This document shows positions 18,805-29,246 of a stretch of 64,000 bases of DNA, piece after piece. The number at the start of each line of letters is the position of its first letter. Positions within the stretch are counted from its first letter, which is position 1. Under the pieces are notes generated by a model, which did no database searches, was not told where the DNA came from, and saw nothing but the letters and a program-made list of their open reading frames with translations. Made by a program: the position numbers and the translations under genes. The stretch comes from a bacterium (lineage in GTDB: Bacteria; Armatimonadota; Fimbriimonadia; Fimbriimonadales; Fimbriimonadaceae). The DNA lies in NCBI GenBank assembly GCA_027485645.1, contig JAIXQR010000007.1:496001-560000 (forward strand). Direction: 5' to 3'.

Positions 18805-19416
18805 ATGCGGCTCCTCCGAAACTCTATCCAGACCACATCCTTAATCGGGTTAGCGCTATCTGGCTGTGCTCAAGTTCGCACTGAGCAGCCGAACGAACTC
18901 ATAAGTTCAAACACGCAGGCTTCTGATACCGGCTGCACCTTCTCAAAAACAGCACCTGCTGGTTGGCTCGCGAGAGAAGATGTAAGATGCGCAGCAGGAA
19001 CGATCCTCCCCATCATCCACATCTACATCGATGGAACAGAGAATTTCCGGGTAATCGACGAGTTACCAAAACGTATGGAGCCTTCCTTGGTCAAAGCACT
19101 AGCTCGCGCTAGATACAAGCCCGAGCGCAAACCTCAAGGTGGCTTCTTTCGGCAATATCCAGACAAGAACGACCTTCAAATTAACGTCTACAGCGATCGT
19201 TACCGCTTCTTTGGCGTCAACTTCGACACAATCGAAGACGATCTAGGGCCCGAGGTTGCCAAGTGGTTCAAGGACAACATGCCGGAGTTAAAGCGGTTGG
19301 GAGCTGCCGCGTGGGCTGGGCAGCCGACCGAAGCCCAGCCAAAACATGCGTCAAGGCAATCAATCCAACGGAATCTGCCAAGGTCCTCCCACGGAGGCGA
19401 TGTTGTCCTTCCGTAA
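18805..19416 (+). CDS. array lipoprotein A (C-x17-C family)
   Basis: A 203-residue lipoprotein: signal peptide with lipobox LALSGC. The mature part has the array signature C-TFSKTAPAG-x7-R-C-A (two Cys exactly 17 residues apart) and a later block LGPEVAKWFKDNMPEL. I recognise no known family. The gene is closely related to the next one at DNA level (19217-19343 resembles 19805-19925). After this point the tail departs: the paralogue's continuation can be followed only in another frame, so this copy looks truncated or frameshifted near 19345. The last 17 nt overlap gene B. Base composition looks less GC-rich than the flanking housekeeping genes. Confidence 0.75.
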   Translation: MRLLRNSIQTTSLIGLALSGCAQVRTEQPNELISSNTQASDTGCTFSKTAPAGWLAREDVRCAAGTILPIIHIYIDGTENFRVIDELPKRMEPSLVKALARARYKPERKPQGGFFRQYPDKNDLQINVYSDRYRFFGVNFDTIEDDLGPEVAKWFKDNMPELKRLGAAAWAGQPTEAQPKHASRQSIQRNLPRSSHGGDVVLP

Positions 19417-20287
19417 TCACAACTATATCTTCACCTTACTGGCCATCTGCTTAGCCAGCTGCTCTCCAGAGCGGCCTATTCGTTCAAACGCTCTGGCAGG
19501 TGCCGGATTACGGTCACCGGAGCGCGAATGTACGTTTTCGAAGGAAGCGCCAAAGGGTTGGCTGTCACGGGATGACGTCAGATGTGCGGCCAATCCGAAC
19601 GGTCAAATTCAAAGAATCATGACGAATAGTTCCAGAGGCTATCCGTTAGTCTCGAAATTTCCACCGGACTTACAACAGTCGTTTGTTTCAGTACTTTCCC
19701 AAGCGAGATATCGCGTGCCGAAGAAGCGTGAGTTCAAACGGGTTGGGTTGGGAGCCAATGATATGCAAGTCCATGTCGTTAGCGATCGAATCCGGAACTT
19801 TCCTGTGAACTTCGACTCCATCGAGGATGAGTTAGGACCCGAGGTGGCCAAGTGGTTTCGGGACAACATGCTGGAGCTGAGGCGGTTGGCAGCGGCAGGG
19901 CAACCGTCCGAGGCGGAACTCAAACAGAGGCGACCGAACACGTTCGGCCAGAACTTTGCCAAGAAGCTACTGACCAAGAACGTGACCGAGATCACCCTTA
20001 CGAATCACCCTCATCCGAACATTGTCTCAATTAAGAAGACAGCGGTAGTAGGGCGGCTCAAAGACCCGCAAGCCATAAAGGCGATGCTGGTAGCGATGTC
20101 TAAGTCGACCCATACCTTGGCAGGAGAGGAACCCAAGAACGCCCCGGACCGGCCACAGGAACTATCCTTCATGTACAAGGAAGGTACGGAGACGAAGATC
20201 GAGTCCTTCCGATGGTGGGGCTGGGAAGCCGATACGTGGGGCGAGGAGTTTTCCAGGCTCTTTAGCAAGCACTTCGAAGGACCTTGA
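19400..20287 (+). CDS. array lipoprotein B with extra C-terminal domain
   Basis: A 295-residue lipoprotein beginning MLSFRNHNYIFTLLAICLASC (lipobox LASC). The start at 19400 is chosen because GGAGG lies at 19393-19397 and the signal peptide follows directly. It has the family signature C-TFSKEAPKG-x7-R-C-A and LGPEVAKWFRDNMLEL. Unlike the other members it continues for about 120 residues (from TNHPHPNIVSIKKTAVV to WEADTWGEEFSRLFSKHF), a second alpha/beta domain that may be the ancestral full length. It is immediately followed by a fossil of the acuC 3' end. Function unknown. Confidence 0.78.
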   Translation: MLSFRNHNYIFTLLAICLASCSPERPIRSNALAGAGLRSPERECTFSKEAPKGWLSRDDVRCAANPNGQIQRIMTNSSRGYPLVSKFPPDLQQSFVSVLSQARYRVPKKREFKRVGLGANDMQVHVVSDRIRNFPVNFDSIEDELGPEVAKWFRDNMLELRRLAAAGQPSEAELKQRRPNTFGQNFAKKLLTKNVTEITLTNHPHPNIVSIKKTAVVGRLKDPQAIKAMLVAMSKSTHTLAGEEPKNAPDRPQELSFMYKEGTETKIESFRWWGWEADTWGEEFSRLFSKHFEGP

Positions 20288-20290
20288 GCA

Positions 20291-20323
20291 CTACGCCGCC
20301 GGGACACCTGGAAGAACGTCTAC
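20291..20323 (-). pseudogene. 33-nt fossil of the acuC 3' end
   Basis: These 33 nt match 21651-21683, the last codons of the AcuC-like gene, at 29 of 33 positions without gaps. Read on the minus strand they still give [10 protein letters not shown]-stop against [10 protein letters not shown]-stop in the intact gene. The rest of the gene is absent here. This marks an old tandem duplication in which a lipoprotein unit plus the neighbouring acuC end was copied. Confidence 0.75.
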
Positions 20324-20362
20324 GACGATAGACGTTAGCTTCATGTTTAGGTAGTCGGACCC

Positions 20363-20384
20363 TGGTAACGTCACAATGCCATGA
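20363..20384 (+). repeat. 22-bp leader repeat, copy 1 (in front of lipoprotein C)
   Basis: This 22-bp stretch, ending in the start codon of gene C, recurs at 20939-20960 in front of gene D with one mismatch (C versus G at position 12). It begins TGGTAACGTCA and ends AATGCCATGA. No Shine-Dalgarno site is visible in it. It may be a retained promoter or leader element. Confidence 0.75.
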
Positions 20385-20869
20385 AACTCAGCAAAAGCCT
20401 TCTTCCTGTGATTCTAGTTGCTAGTGTGGCAATTGGCTGTGATGCTCGCAAAGCAGACTACTTCAACGGGTGCACGGTCGACAAAACTGCACCCAGCGGT
20501 AGAGTAGCGGATGTGAGGACGCGTTGCGCAGCACACCCAGATCGCGGCCTCAGATCTGTGACAATCCTTGGCGTCTCACCAACGGGAAAGAATCGTTTAG
20601 GAACACGTCAACACGTTTCTCTCACTAAGTCCGAAATCTATAAGTTCAGCGAGGTCTTCAAGGTTGCCTCATCTGTTCCAGAGTGGGCAGGACGAAGCGC
20701 TCCAAATCCGGATTTGATGGTGAGGACCGCTCCTCTAGAGAGCGGTCCAGCGCGCGCTTTCTACATAAGTATTGAGCATTGCGATCAAATGTATGGATCA
20801 GAAGCGAGGGAGTGGTTGCTCAGGGACTTGTCAGGACTGACAAACCGTGGAAAGGTTTCGCTTCCGTAA
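20381..20869 (+). CDS. array lipoprotein C (C-x17-C family)
   Basis: A 162-residue lipoprotein with lipobox VAIGC. The signature is present as C-TVDKTAPSG-x7-R-C-A with the same 17-residue Cys spacing. The later block is more diverged (YGSEAREWLLRDLSGL) but keeps G-x-E-x3-W-L. It is only distantly similar to genes A and B, so the array was not made by one recent event. The start is fixed by the lipoprotein signal and by the shared 22-bp leader. Function unknown. Confidence 0.75.
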   Translation: MKLSKSLLPVILVASVAIGCDARKADYFNGCTVDKTAPSGRVADVRTRCAAHPDRGLRSVTILGVSPTGKNRLGTRQHVSLTKSEIYKFSEVFKVASSVPEWAGRSAPNPDLMVRTAPLESGPARAFYISIEHCDQMYGSEAREWLLRDLSGLTNRGKVSLP

Positions 20870-20938
20870 TGTGATTACCCGTATCCCTCTAACTGTCGGT
20901 TCGTCTAGAGGGCGTCAAGGACCCAAAGTGCGAACTCA

Positions 20939-20960
20939 TGGTAACGTCAGAATGCCATGA
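20939..20960 (+). repeat. 22-bp leader repeat, copy 2 (in front of lipoprotein D)
   Basis: Second copy of the leader element described at 20363-20384, again running into the start codon, here of gene D. Twenty-one of 22 bases agree. The flanking intergenic sequence of the two copies is not otherwise similar, so this short stretch seems to be selectively kept. Confidence 0.75.
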
Positions 20961-21553
20961 CTAGGATTAACCGCTGGCTACCTTGGGCAGTTGCCTCGTG
21001 GAGCACTATATTCGGCTGTAACCAATCACAAGGCATGGACTTTTCAAAGTGCGAGTTCTCAAAGGATGCCCCACCTGGGCGAGAGGCAAATCTTGAGGAC
21101 AGATGTGCAGTGAGCAGGAAGGAAGGACGAATATCGGGATTACTTGTAAGCATAAATTCGAACACTCGAATTGGGCGGTTTCGTGGAGGTGGTGCAGTCG
21201 TTACGGGTGGTGAACGTTTACGTCTCATTAAGATTCTTCAGAAAAGCAGCCACACAGTTAGTTGGCAGTATCCGCGTGGAGCGGATGTCACAATTCACAT
21301 AAAGCTCTCGGATGCGAGTACGCACCGGATAGCTTTGGAAATGGATACCGTTGCACAATCACACGGCGACGAATTGGCAAACTGGCTAAAAGTTGATCTT
21401 CCGAGGTATCTGGAAGAACGAGAAGCTCAAGCGCGTTCGGTCAAAGAGTCACCGAAACAGGAAGAAGCTATGGTCAACCAAGCGATCTCGAAATCGAAAT
21501 ATATAACGGGTCCTGACGGCAAGCTGATCATTAATCCAAACCGAAAACCTTGA
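20957..21553 (+). CDS. array lipoprotein D (C-x17-C family)
   Basis: A 198-residue protein with a weaker lipoprotein signal (WAVASWSTIFGC). The signature reads C-EFSKDAPPG-x7-R-C-A and the C-terminal block HGDELANWLKVDLPRY. A charged tail follows, ending in YITGPDGKLIINPNRKP. It is the last member of the array; its stop lies 97 nt from the 3' end of the convergent acuC-like gene. Function unknown. Confidence 0.73.
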   Translation: MTRINRWLPWAVASWSTIFGCNQSQGMDFSKCEFSKDAPPGREANLEDRCAVSRKEGRISGLLVSINSNTRIGRFRGGGAVVTGGERLRLIKILQKSSHTVSWQYPRGADVTIHIKLSDASTHRIALEMDTVAQSHGDELANWLKVDLPRYLEEREAQARSVKESPKQEEAMVNQAISKSKYITGPDGKLIINPNRKP

Positions 21554-21650
21554 GTCTTAGCACGGATGTTCGAGTGGGCCATTGAGTGATCTCTTCAAGA
21601 GTTCGGACAAGCGGGCGATTCGAAATCCGTTACGTTTGGTCGAGTGCGAG

Positions 21651-22757
21651 CTACGCCGCCGGGACACCCGGAAGGACATCTTCCAAGTACTGCCGGATGA
21701 TCGGCTCGTTGGCTTCGATTCCGAGTCCATGCGGGATGGTTTCTGGGGCGTCGGAGAAGGTTTGGACTCCCCATTCCGCCGCCAGATCGGCAGGAAAGGC
21801 ATCGTCGAATTCAATGCGAGAAAGCGTCAAAATTGCCGAAACCCACATTCGCGGCACGGTGTGGAGACTGTAGCCGCCACCGCCGACGGCGACAGTCGGA
21901 ATTCCGAGGTCTCGGCAATGGCGGACGGCGCTGAGCCAGGAAGCCTGATCGCAATTGACGTGAGCGAGGGGGTCGAGGAAGTGGGGATCGGTGCCCATTT
22001 GGAGGACCAACGCTTGCGGCTGGAAGCGCTCCATTGTCGGCAGCGCGGTTCGTTCGAAGGCATCGAGCCAGGCCGGACCGGAGGTTCGAGCGAGGACCGG
22101 CATGTTGGTGCTTGTGCCCGCCATCCCGGTCTCCTCGACGTAGCCCGTTCCCGGCCAGAGGGACTTCCCGCTTTCGTGGATGGAGTAGGTCAGCACGTTC
22201 GGATCGTTCAAGAAAATGCCTTGCACGCCATCGCCATGGTGTACGTCGATGTCGATGTAGACCACGCGGTCGAATCGCTCGCGCAGCACCGACACGGCGA
22301 GGGCAGGATCGTCGAAGACGCAGAATCCGCTGGCGCTGTTTCGGTGCGCATGGTGCAGTCCGCCACCGATGGCAAAGGCCAGCGGAGCGCCGTCGCGGAC
22401 GGCGTAGGCAGCTTCCAGGCTCGCACCGCAGTATGCCGCGGACGTTTCCCAGATGCCACGAAACGCGGGGGTATCGCCGTAGAGCGAATGCTTCCCGATG
22501 AGGTCTCCAATCCGCGGCGAGTTCTCTTCCCCGCGCTCAAAGGCCGCTGAAATCTCCTTCACCGCCTCCACGTACTCCGCCGAGTGGACGCGTTGCAGGT
22601 CGCTTTCGCTGGCCGGTGCGGGTTCGATGACCTCGGTCGGATGTATGGCCTGCAGCAGGCGCATGGCCCGTCGAAGCCGCTCGGGACGAAGCGGATGGGA
22701 TGGCCCGAAATCGTAATTCGTCGTCAACTGGCTGAGGTAGAAGTTCGGGATTCCCAC
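21651..22757 (-). CDS. histone-deacetylase-family protein (AcuC-like)
   Basis: A 368-residue zinc amidohydrolase of the arginase/deacetylase fold. The start [28 protein letters not shown] is followed by the active-site block [22 protein letters not shown] (tandem His), the zinc-ligand block [13 protein letters not shown], and the substrate loop [15 protein letters not shown]. Bacterial members include AcuC, which deacetylates acetyl-CoA synthetase, and acetylpolyamine amidohydrolases; length and sequence fit the AcuC side. It is monocistronic and divergent from aroC with a 40-nt gap. A fossil of its last codons lies at 20291. Confidence 0.9.
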   Translation of the reverse strand: MGIPNFYLSQLTTNYDFGPSHPLRPERLRRAMRLLQAIHPTEVIEPAPASESDLQRVHSAEYVEAVKEISAAFERGEENSPRIGDLIGKHSLYGDTPAFRGIWETSAAYCGASLEAAYAVRDGAPLAFAIGGGLHHAHRNSASGFCVFDDPALAVSVLRERFDRVVYIDIDVHHGDGVQGIFLNDPNVLTYSIHESGKSLWPGTGYVEETGMAGTSTNMPVLARTSGPAWLDAFERTALPTMERFQPQALVLQMGTDPHFLDPLAHVNCDQASWLSAVRHCRDLGIPTVAVGGGGYSLHTVPRMWVSAILTLSRIEFDDAFPADLAAEWGVQTFSDAPETIPHGLGIEANEPIIRQYLEDVLPGVPAA

Positions 22758-22797
22758 GGTTCGGTCTTACCTGAACTCAACCGGTAGACTCCACCCA

Positions 22798-23880
22798 ATG
22801 GGCAGTTCCTTCGGTCGCGCTTTCACCATCAGTACCTTCGGTGAATCGCACGGAATTGGCGTCGGCGTGGTTGTGGACGGATGCCCGCCGGGCACGGTCA
22901 TTTCTCTGGAGGCTATCCAACGCGACCTGGACCGCCGCAGGCCCGGACAAAGCTCGATTGTCACCCAGCGGAAGGAAGCGGATCAGGTTGAAATTCTGAG
23001 CGGAGTTCAGGACGGTCTTGCCCTTGGAACGCCGATTGCGCTGCTGGTCCGAAACGCGGATCAACGTAGTCACGACTACTCCGAAATGCGCGAGAAGTAC
23101 CGCCCCAGTCACGCCGATTTTGCCTATGACCAAAAGTACGGCATCCGTGCGGTCGCCGGGGGCGGCCGGGCCTCGGCTCGGGAGACCATCGGCCGAGTCG
23201 CGGCGGCGGCAATCGCACGCGAAGTGCTGAGAAACCTCGGGGTGGAAGTTCTGGCCTACGTCGAGAAGGTCCACCAGATTTCCGCCGAGATTGACCCCAG
23301 AACGGTGCAATTTGATGACGTCGAGGCCAACATTGTTCGTTGCCCCGACCCAGTGATTGCCGAGCAAATGATCGCCCACATCGAGGAGATTCGGAAGCAG
23401 GGCAACTCGGTCGGTGGCGTTGTGGGGTGCGTGGCACGGGGAGTCCCGGCGGGTTGGGGCGAGCCCGTGTTCGACAAGATCGAAGCTGATCTCGCGAAAG
23501 GGATGCTTTCCCTGCCCGCGTGTAAAGGGTTTGAGCTCGGCGGCGGATTTGGCATGACCGATTTCACCGGGCTTGAGGTGAACGACGAGTTTGAATCGAT
23601 CGACGGCAAGGTCCAGACCACGACCAACAACAGCGGCGGAATCCAGGGCGGGATAACAAACGGAATGCCGATCACCTTCCGAGTCGCCTTCAAGCCCACC
23701 GCAACCGTAATGCGCGAACAGAAGACGGTGACTGCGACGGGCGAGAACACCACCCTCCAAGGCAAAGGACGCCACGATCCGTGCGTCCTGCCACGAGCGG
23801 TGCCGCTAGTGGAGGCGATGACGCTGCTAGTCCTTGTGGACCATGCGCTTCGTCAACGCGGCCTAACCGGGCATTTTTAA
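22798..23880 (+). CDS. aroC: chorismate synthase
   Basis: Converts 5-enolpyruvylshikimate-3-phosphate to chorismate with reduced FMN. The 360-residue protein shows [19 protein letters not shown] near the start, [22 protein letters not shown], the [18 protein letters not shown] region and [13 protein letters not shown] near the end. It lies 4 kb from aroA and tyrA on the other strand. pstB follows after 26 nt. Confidence 0.97.
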   Translation: MGSSFGRAFTISTFGESHGIGVGVVVDGCPPGTVISLEAIQRDLDRRRPGQSSIVTQRKEADQVEILSGVQDGLALGTPIALLVRNADQRSHDYSEMREKYRPSHADFAYDQKYGIRAVAGGGRASARETIGRVAAAAIAREVLRNLGVEVLAYVEKVHQISAEIDPRTVQFDDVEANIVRCPDPVIAEQMIAHIEEIRKQGNSVGGVVGCVARGVPAGWGEPVFDKIEADLAKGMLSLPACKGFELGGGFGMTDFTGLEVNDEFESIDGKVQTTTNNSGGIQGGITNGMPITFRVAFKPTATVMREQKTVTATGENTTLQGKGRHDPCVLPRAVPLVEAMTLLVLVDHALRQRGLTGHF

Positions 23881-23906
23881 GCCCGAAAGTGACAACATAA
23901 CGTTCG

Positions 23907-24686
23907 ATGAGCGCGTCACCGCCCGTAATCGTAAACGCGAAGATTGCCGCAGAACACGTTAACTTTTATTACGGCGACAAGCAAGCGCTGAGGGAGATCA
24001 ACCTCCGGTTCTTGCCGAACACCACAACCGCCCTCATCGGACCATCCGGCTGCGGAAAATCCACCTTCCTTCGCTGCCTCAACCGCATGAATGACCTCAT
24101 CGATGGCACTCGACTTGAGGGTCAAGTGATGCTGGATGGCAAAGATATCTACCACGAGGACGTTGACCCGGTTGAGCTTCGAAAGGAAGTCGGAATGGTG
24201 TTTCAAAAGGCCAACCCGTTCCCGATGTCGATTTTTGACAACGTCGCCTACGGACCAAAGATTCACGGCATTCGCGACGCCGGAGTGCTCGGAGACATCG
24301 TTGAGCAAAGCCTAACCAAGGCGGCGCTTTGGAGCGAAGTCAAAGACAAGCTACGAGAAAGCGCGCTTTCCCTTTCTGGCGGTCAGCAGCAGCGACTATG
24401 TATTGCCCGGACTATCGCGGTCAAACCGAAAATCATCCTGATGGACGAGCCTTGCTCGGCGCTTGACCCGAATGCAACGCTCCGCATCGAAAAGCTGATG
24501 GAAGAGCTGAAGCAGGACTTCACCATCATCATCGTGACGCACAACATGGAGCAGGCGAAGCGAGCCAGCGAGTTCACCGCTTTCTTCCTGCTCGGAGAAA
24601 TGGTCGAATACAACACGACTCAGAACATTTTCCTTTCCCCTCAGGATGAGCGAACCGAGGCATACATCACCGGTCGCTTCGGCTGA
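23907..24686 (+). CDS. pstB: phosphate ABC transporter ATP-binding protein PstB
   Basis: ATPase of the high-affinity phosphate importer, 259 residues. Walker [10 protein letters not shown], the Q-loop region [25 protein letters not shown], which is typical of PstB, signature [12 protein letters not shown], Walker [14 protein letters not shown] and the H-loop [11 protein letters not shown] are all present. The partner genes pstS, pstC and pstA are not in the window, so this copy is separated from the membrane components or works with distant ones. It lies between aroC and a GAF kinase gene 17 nt downstream. Confidence 0.95.
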   Translation: MSASPPVIVNAKIAAEHVNFYYGDKQALREINLRFLPNTTTALIGPSGCGKSTFLRCLNRMNDLIDGTRLEGQVMLDGKDIYHEDVDPVELRKEVGMVFQKANPFPMSIFDNVAYGPKIHGIRDAGVLGDIVEQSLTKAALWSEVKDKLRESALSLSGGQQQRLCIARTIAVKPKIILMDEPCSALDPNATLRIEKLMEELKQDFTIIIVTHNMEQAKRASEFTAFFLLGEMVEYNTTQNIFLSPQDERTEAYITGRFG

Positions 24687-24703
24687 GGTGTAGACTTGAT
24701 GCA

Positions 24704-25984
24704 ATGGATAACAACGAGCGGCTGATTCGTGCCGTTCAACGCGCAACGCGAAAACTGGCAAGCACCGGTAAATTTGACGCGTTGTTGCAAGAAGTTCTCG
24801 CGATTTGCGTGGAAGCGGTAGGGGCAACAAACGGCACCATCTACCTTCACGATCCCGCAAATAAGCGGCTCGTTTTTCAACACGTCATCCCTGGCGAAAT
24901 CGCGGATCTCCTCCCTTCCCGCGATATTCCCGATGACTTCGGCGTCGCGGGTCAGGCATTTCAATCCAACCGATCGGTGATGAAGGAGTTCGCCTCCCGA
25001 CCGGAGGATCAGTGGAACGATTTTGAGAAGTCGACCGGAGTGCAGGTGCTCAGCATTCTCGCCACGCCGCTCTCAATGGAAGACGAGGAGCCAATTGGCA
25101 TCGTCCAGCTCATTAACAAGGATGACGGGCACTTTGCCGATACGGATGTTGCGGTCATGGACATTGTTTCCGCCGTTGCGACAATGGCGTACTTGAATGC
25201 CCAGCTCGTGGAGCAGAACGCCCGCGCGGCGACCCTGCTTGGTATGGGCCGGGTGAGTCATGACATCGGCAATCTGGCGGCTTCCCTTTACGCAACGCTC
25301 GGATTCGGCGACATGGCGATGTCGGGATTTCGGACCCACGTCGAAAAGATCAAGCCAGATCGAACGACGCGGATGTACATCGATTCGCTCGAACCGATCT
25401 TTCGCGAGCTGAAGGAATCGGTTGATCGCATCGTCGGCTACTCCACGCTGATTTCGGACATCTCCGCCGGGCGCGCCTTGCGGCCGAACTTGCAGCCAAC
25501 GTCGATCGGCGAAGCTGTTTATCACGCGGCTTCTTATTTCGAAATGCAAGGCAAAGCGCAGCACGTGGCGCTGGATTACAAGATTCAGGAAGATGCCCCG
25601 CAGGCAAATTGCGATGAGCTGTACATCGTGCGCATCGTTCAGAACCTGGTCGGAAACGCCATCAAAGCCGTTCGCGAGACCCTGCCGGTGGACCTGCCGG
25701 ACGTGATTGATGACGAATACCATCCGCCGCTAGGCTCGGTGATCGTTGGCTATGAGTTCACCGACAGCCACAAGATCTGGGTTCAGGACACCGGTCCCGG
25801 TATGACGGAGGAAACGCGGCTGCGCATTCTAAGCGGTACAGCGCGGAGTCAATGGGAACGCGCCGGAGGCTCTGGCTGGGGACTGAGGATCGTGATGGAA
25901 CTCACGGCCGCCTTGGGCGGAACCGTCAGCATCGAATCGGAACTCGGGCAAGGTTCCAAGTTCTGCGTTCACTTTCCCAACTAG
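24704..25984 (+). CDS. GAF-domain sensor histidine kinase
   Basis: A soluble 426-residue kinase with no membrane segment. Residues about 5-165 form a GAF sensor domain (ICVEAVGATNGTIYLHDPAN to VQLINKDDGHFADTDVAVM). The phospho-acceptor region is LLGMGRVSHDIGNLAASLYA with the candidate His at about residue 187. The HATPase_c domain has N box NLVGNAIKAV, G1 VQDTGPGMTEE and G2 GGSGWGLRIV. No response regulator is adjacent, so the partner is unknown. Proximity to pstB suggests but does not prove a role in phosphate sensing. It is followed by the dnaK terminator on the other strand. Confidence 0.88.
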   Translation: MDNNERLIRAVQRATRKLASTGKFDALLQEVLAICVEAVGATNGTIYLHDPANKRLVFQHVIPGEIADLLPSRDIPDDFGVAGQAFQSNRSVMKEFASRPEDQWNDFEKSTGVQVLSILATPLSMEDEEPIGIVQLINKDDGHFADTDVAVMDIVSAVATMAYLNAQLVEQNARAATLLGMGRVSHDIGNLAASLYATLGFGDMAMSGFRTHVEKIKPDRTTRMYIDSLEPIFRELKESVDRIVGYSTLISDISAGRALRPNLQPTSIGEAVYHAASYFEMQGKAQHVALDYKIQEDAPQANCDELYIVRIVQNLVGNAIKAVRETLPVDLPDVIDDEYHPPLGSVIVGYEFTDSHKIWVQDTGPGMTEETRLRILSGTARSQWERAGGSGWGLRIVMELTAALGGTVSIESELGQGSKFCVHFPN

Positions 25985-25992
25985 GTAGACAT

Positions 25993-26025
25993 AAAAAAGC
26001 GGGCGAGCCAAATGGCTCGCCCGCT
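25993..26025 (-). terminator. rho-independent terminator of dnaK
   Basis: A 12-bp perfect stem AGCGGGCGAGCC/GGCTCGCCCGCT (25998-26009 and 26014-26025) with a 4-nt loop. On the minus strand it is followed by a run of T (A-run at 25993-25998 on the plus strand). It lies 12 nt after the dnaK stop; it could also slow transcription from the plus-strand kinase gene. Confidence 0.94.
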
Positions 26026-26037
26026 AGATTATTTGCC

Positions 26038-27983
<1,946 letters not shown>

Positions 27984-28030
27984 CAATCCCTGGATTTAGC
28001 GTTTCAATCCAGGGACTTTCGGTCTTCAGA

Positions 28031-28276
28031 TCAGGCTTGGCGAAGGGAGACGCGGCGTGCGTTTCCGAATGGCGTCACCATGGATGGTACGTTTTCTGGC
28101 AGCGTAACGACGTCACCGCGTCGGGCCAAGAACGAGTACTCGCCGATGGTCACCAGCGCTTCTCCGGCCATAACTCGGAGCATCGCTACTCCGCGCTTGA
28201 AGAACTTCTTCGGAACACTCCAACGCGTGGTTCCGGTCACTTCGATCACTTTCTGCTCACTCCTCTGTTCGCTCAT
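28031..28276 (-). CDS. small cupin-like protein
   Basis: An 81-residue protein. The part from FKRGVAMLRVMAGEALVTIG through EYSFLARRGDVVTLPENVPSMVTPFG has the strand pattern of a single small cupin barrel, with the G-D-x-V-x-x-P turn of cupin motif 1/2, but the usual metal-binding histidines are missing. The role could be ligand binding or structural; no function can be given. It lies between dnaK and the RAYT-like gene, all on the minus strand; promoter not evident. Confidence 0.6.
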   Translation of the reverse strand: MSEQRSEQKVIEVTGTTRWSVPKKFFKRGVAMLRVMAGEALVTIGEYSFLARRGDVVTLPENVPSMVTPFGNARRVSLRQA

Positions 28277-28343
28277 GTATTGTTCAACACCGTGAGCGTT
28301 CCATCCGACAGCGGCTTGGGACTATCGGCTGAATTTTGCCGAA

Positions 28344-28814
28344 CTACTCGGCATCTCGAACGTACAGGCCGGGGTATTCATCCGGCTCCTCACAGAGTTC
28401 TGCCTTGATGGAACTCTCAAGAATATTCGTCCAGAACTCTTCATACTCCGCTTCGTCACGCAGTATCCGGTCATAGCTCTCTCGGTAGAAAACTGGCCGC
28501 TCTTGTCCAGATCGTTTTGTGATCTGCTTGTTTGCCCGGTTCTTCGCTTTCTCTAGAACATCAGAAAGTTCGTACGGTTCATCGTTGGGACCGAATTTCA
28601 CCCGGAAAATCAGTTCCGATTGCTCGGGGAGCACGCAAATGATATCGATCTCCAGCTTCTTGTCGTCTGGTTTTCGAAGCTCGCTCAGCAGCGTTTCGGC
28701 TTCATGTCCCGAGAGCGGGCGGCGGTGCTTGAAGGTGGCATAGTAGGTGACGTTTTCGGCCCGCCAGTGGGGCAACCGGCCGCGCCAGATCGTGAAATTT
28801 TCCCACTTTGCCAT
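28344..28814 (-). CDS. REP-associated tyrosine transposase (RAYT)-like protein without HUH histidines
   Basis: A 156-residue protein resembling the Y1 transposase/RAYT family: RGRLPHWRAENVTYYATFKHRR at the N-terminus and PVFYRESYDRILRDEAEYEEFW at the C-terminus match the family scaffold closely. The segment where RAYTs read MPNHVHLL reads here LPEQSELIF, so both His of the metal-binding HUH motif are replaced by Gln and Glu. It is therefore probably not an active nuclease and may be a domesticated DNA- or RNA-binding protein. No REP hairpins are seen around it. It lies 12 nt downstream of glnB, on the same strand. Confidence 0.75.
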   Translation of the reverse strand: MAKWENFTIWRGRLPHWRAENVTYYATFKHRRPLSGHEAETLLSELRKPDDKKLEIDIICVLPEQSELIFRVKFGPNDEPYELSDVLEKAKNRANKQITKRSGQERPVFYRESYDRILRDEAEYEEFWTNILESSIKAELCEEPDEYPGLYVRDAE

Positions 28815-28826
28815 GTGTTCGGTCGC

Positions 28827-29168
28827 TTAGGTGAGGGCGATGTCGCCGCGCTCACCGGTTCGAATACGGATCGCGTCCAGCACTTCGGTCACAAAAATCT
28901 TGCCGTCTCCAATTTCCCCGGTGTGGGTGGCTTTGACGATGGCGTCAATCGCGTCATCCAGCTGATCGTCCAGCACCACGACCTCAACTCTCATTTTCGG
29001 CAGCAGATTGAGGGCGTAGGTACTTCCTCGATACTTGTCGGTTCGACCCTGTTGTCGACCGTAGCCACGAACTTGTTCACAACTCATTCCGCGAATTCCG
29101 ACCTCTTCGAGTGAAGCTTTCACTTCCTCAAGTCGGTTCATTCGCACAAACGCTTCGATGCGCTTCAC
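28827..29168 (-). CDS. glnB: nitrogen regulatory protein PII
   Basis: A trimeric sensor of ATP/ADP and 2-oxoglutarate, 113 residues. The T-loop is GRQQGRTDKYRGSTYALNLLPKMRVEVV, with the YRGxxY motif that carries the uridylylation Tyr in many bacteria. The C-terminal ATP-site block THTGEIGDGKIFVTEVLDAIRIRTGE is complete. No amtB or glnA is adjacent, so it is either GlnB or an isolated GlnK. The gene is followed closely by the RAYT-like gene. Confidence 0.95.
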   Translation of the reverse strand: MKRIEAFVRMNRLEEVKASLEEVGIRGMSCEQVRGYGRQQGRTDKYRGSTYALNLLPKMRVEVVVLDDQLDDAIDAIVKATHTGEIGDGKIFVTEVLDAIRIRTGERGDIALT

Positions 29169-29246
29169 GGCCTAGGAGTACCAGATTCCGAAGTTTCTTG
29201 CCGCACATCACGATCACGTGTTGTTTTTATCGATTCGTACCGCACA

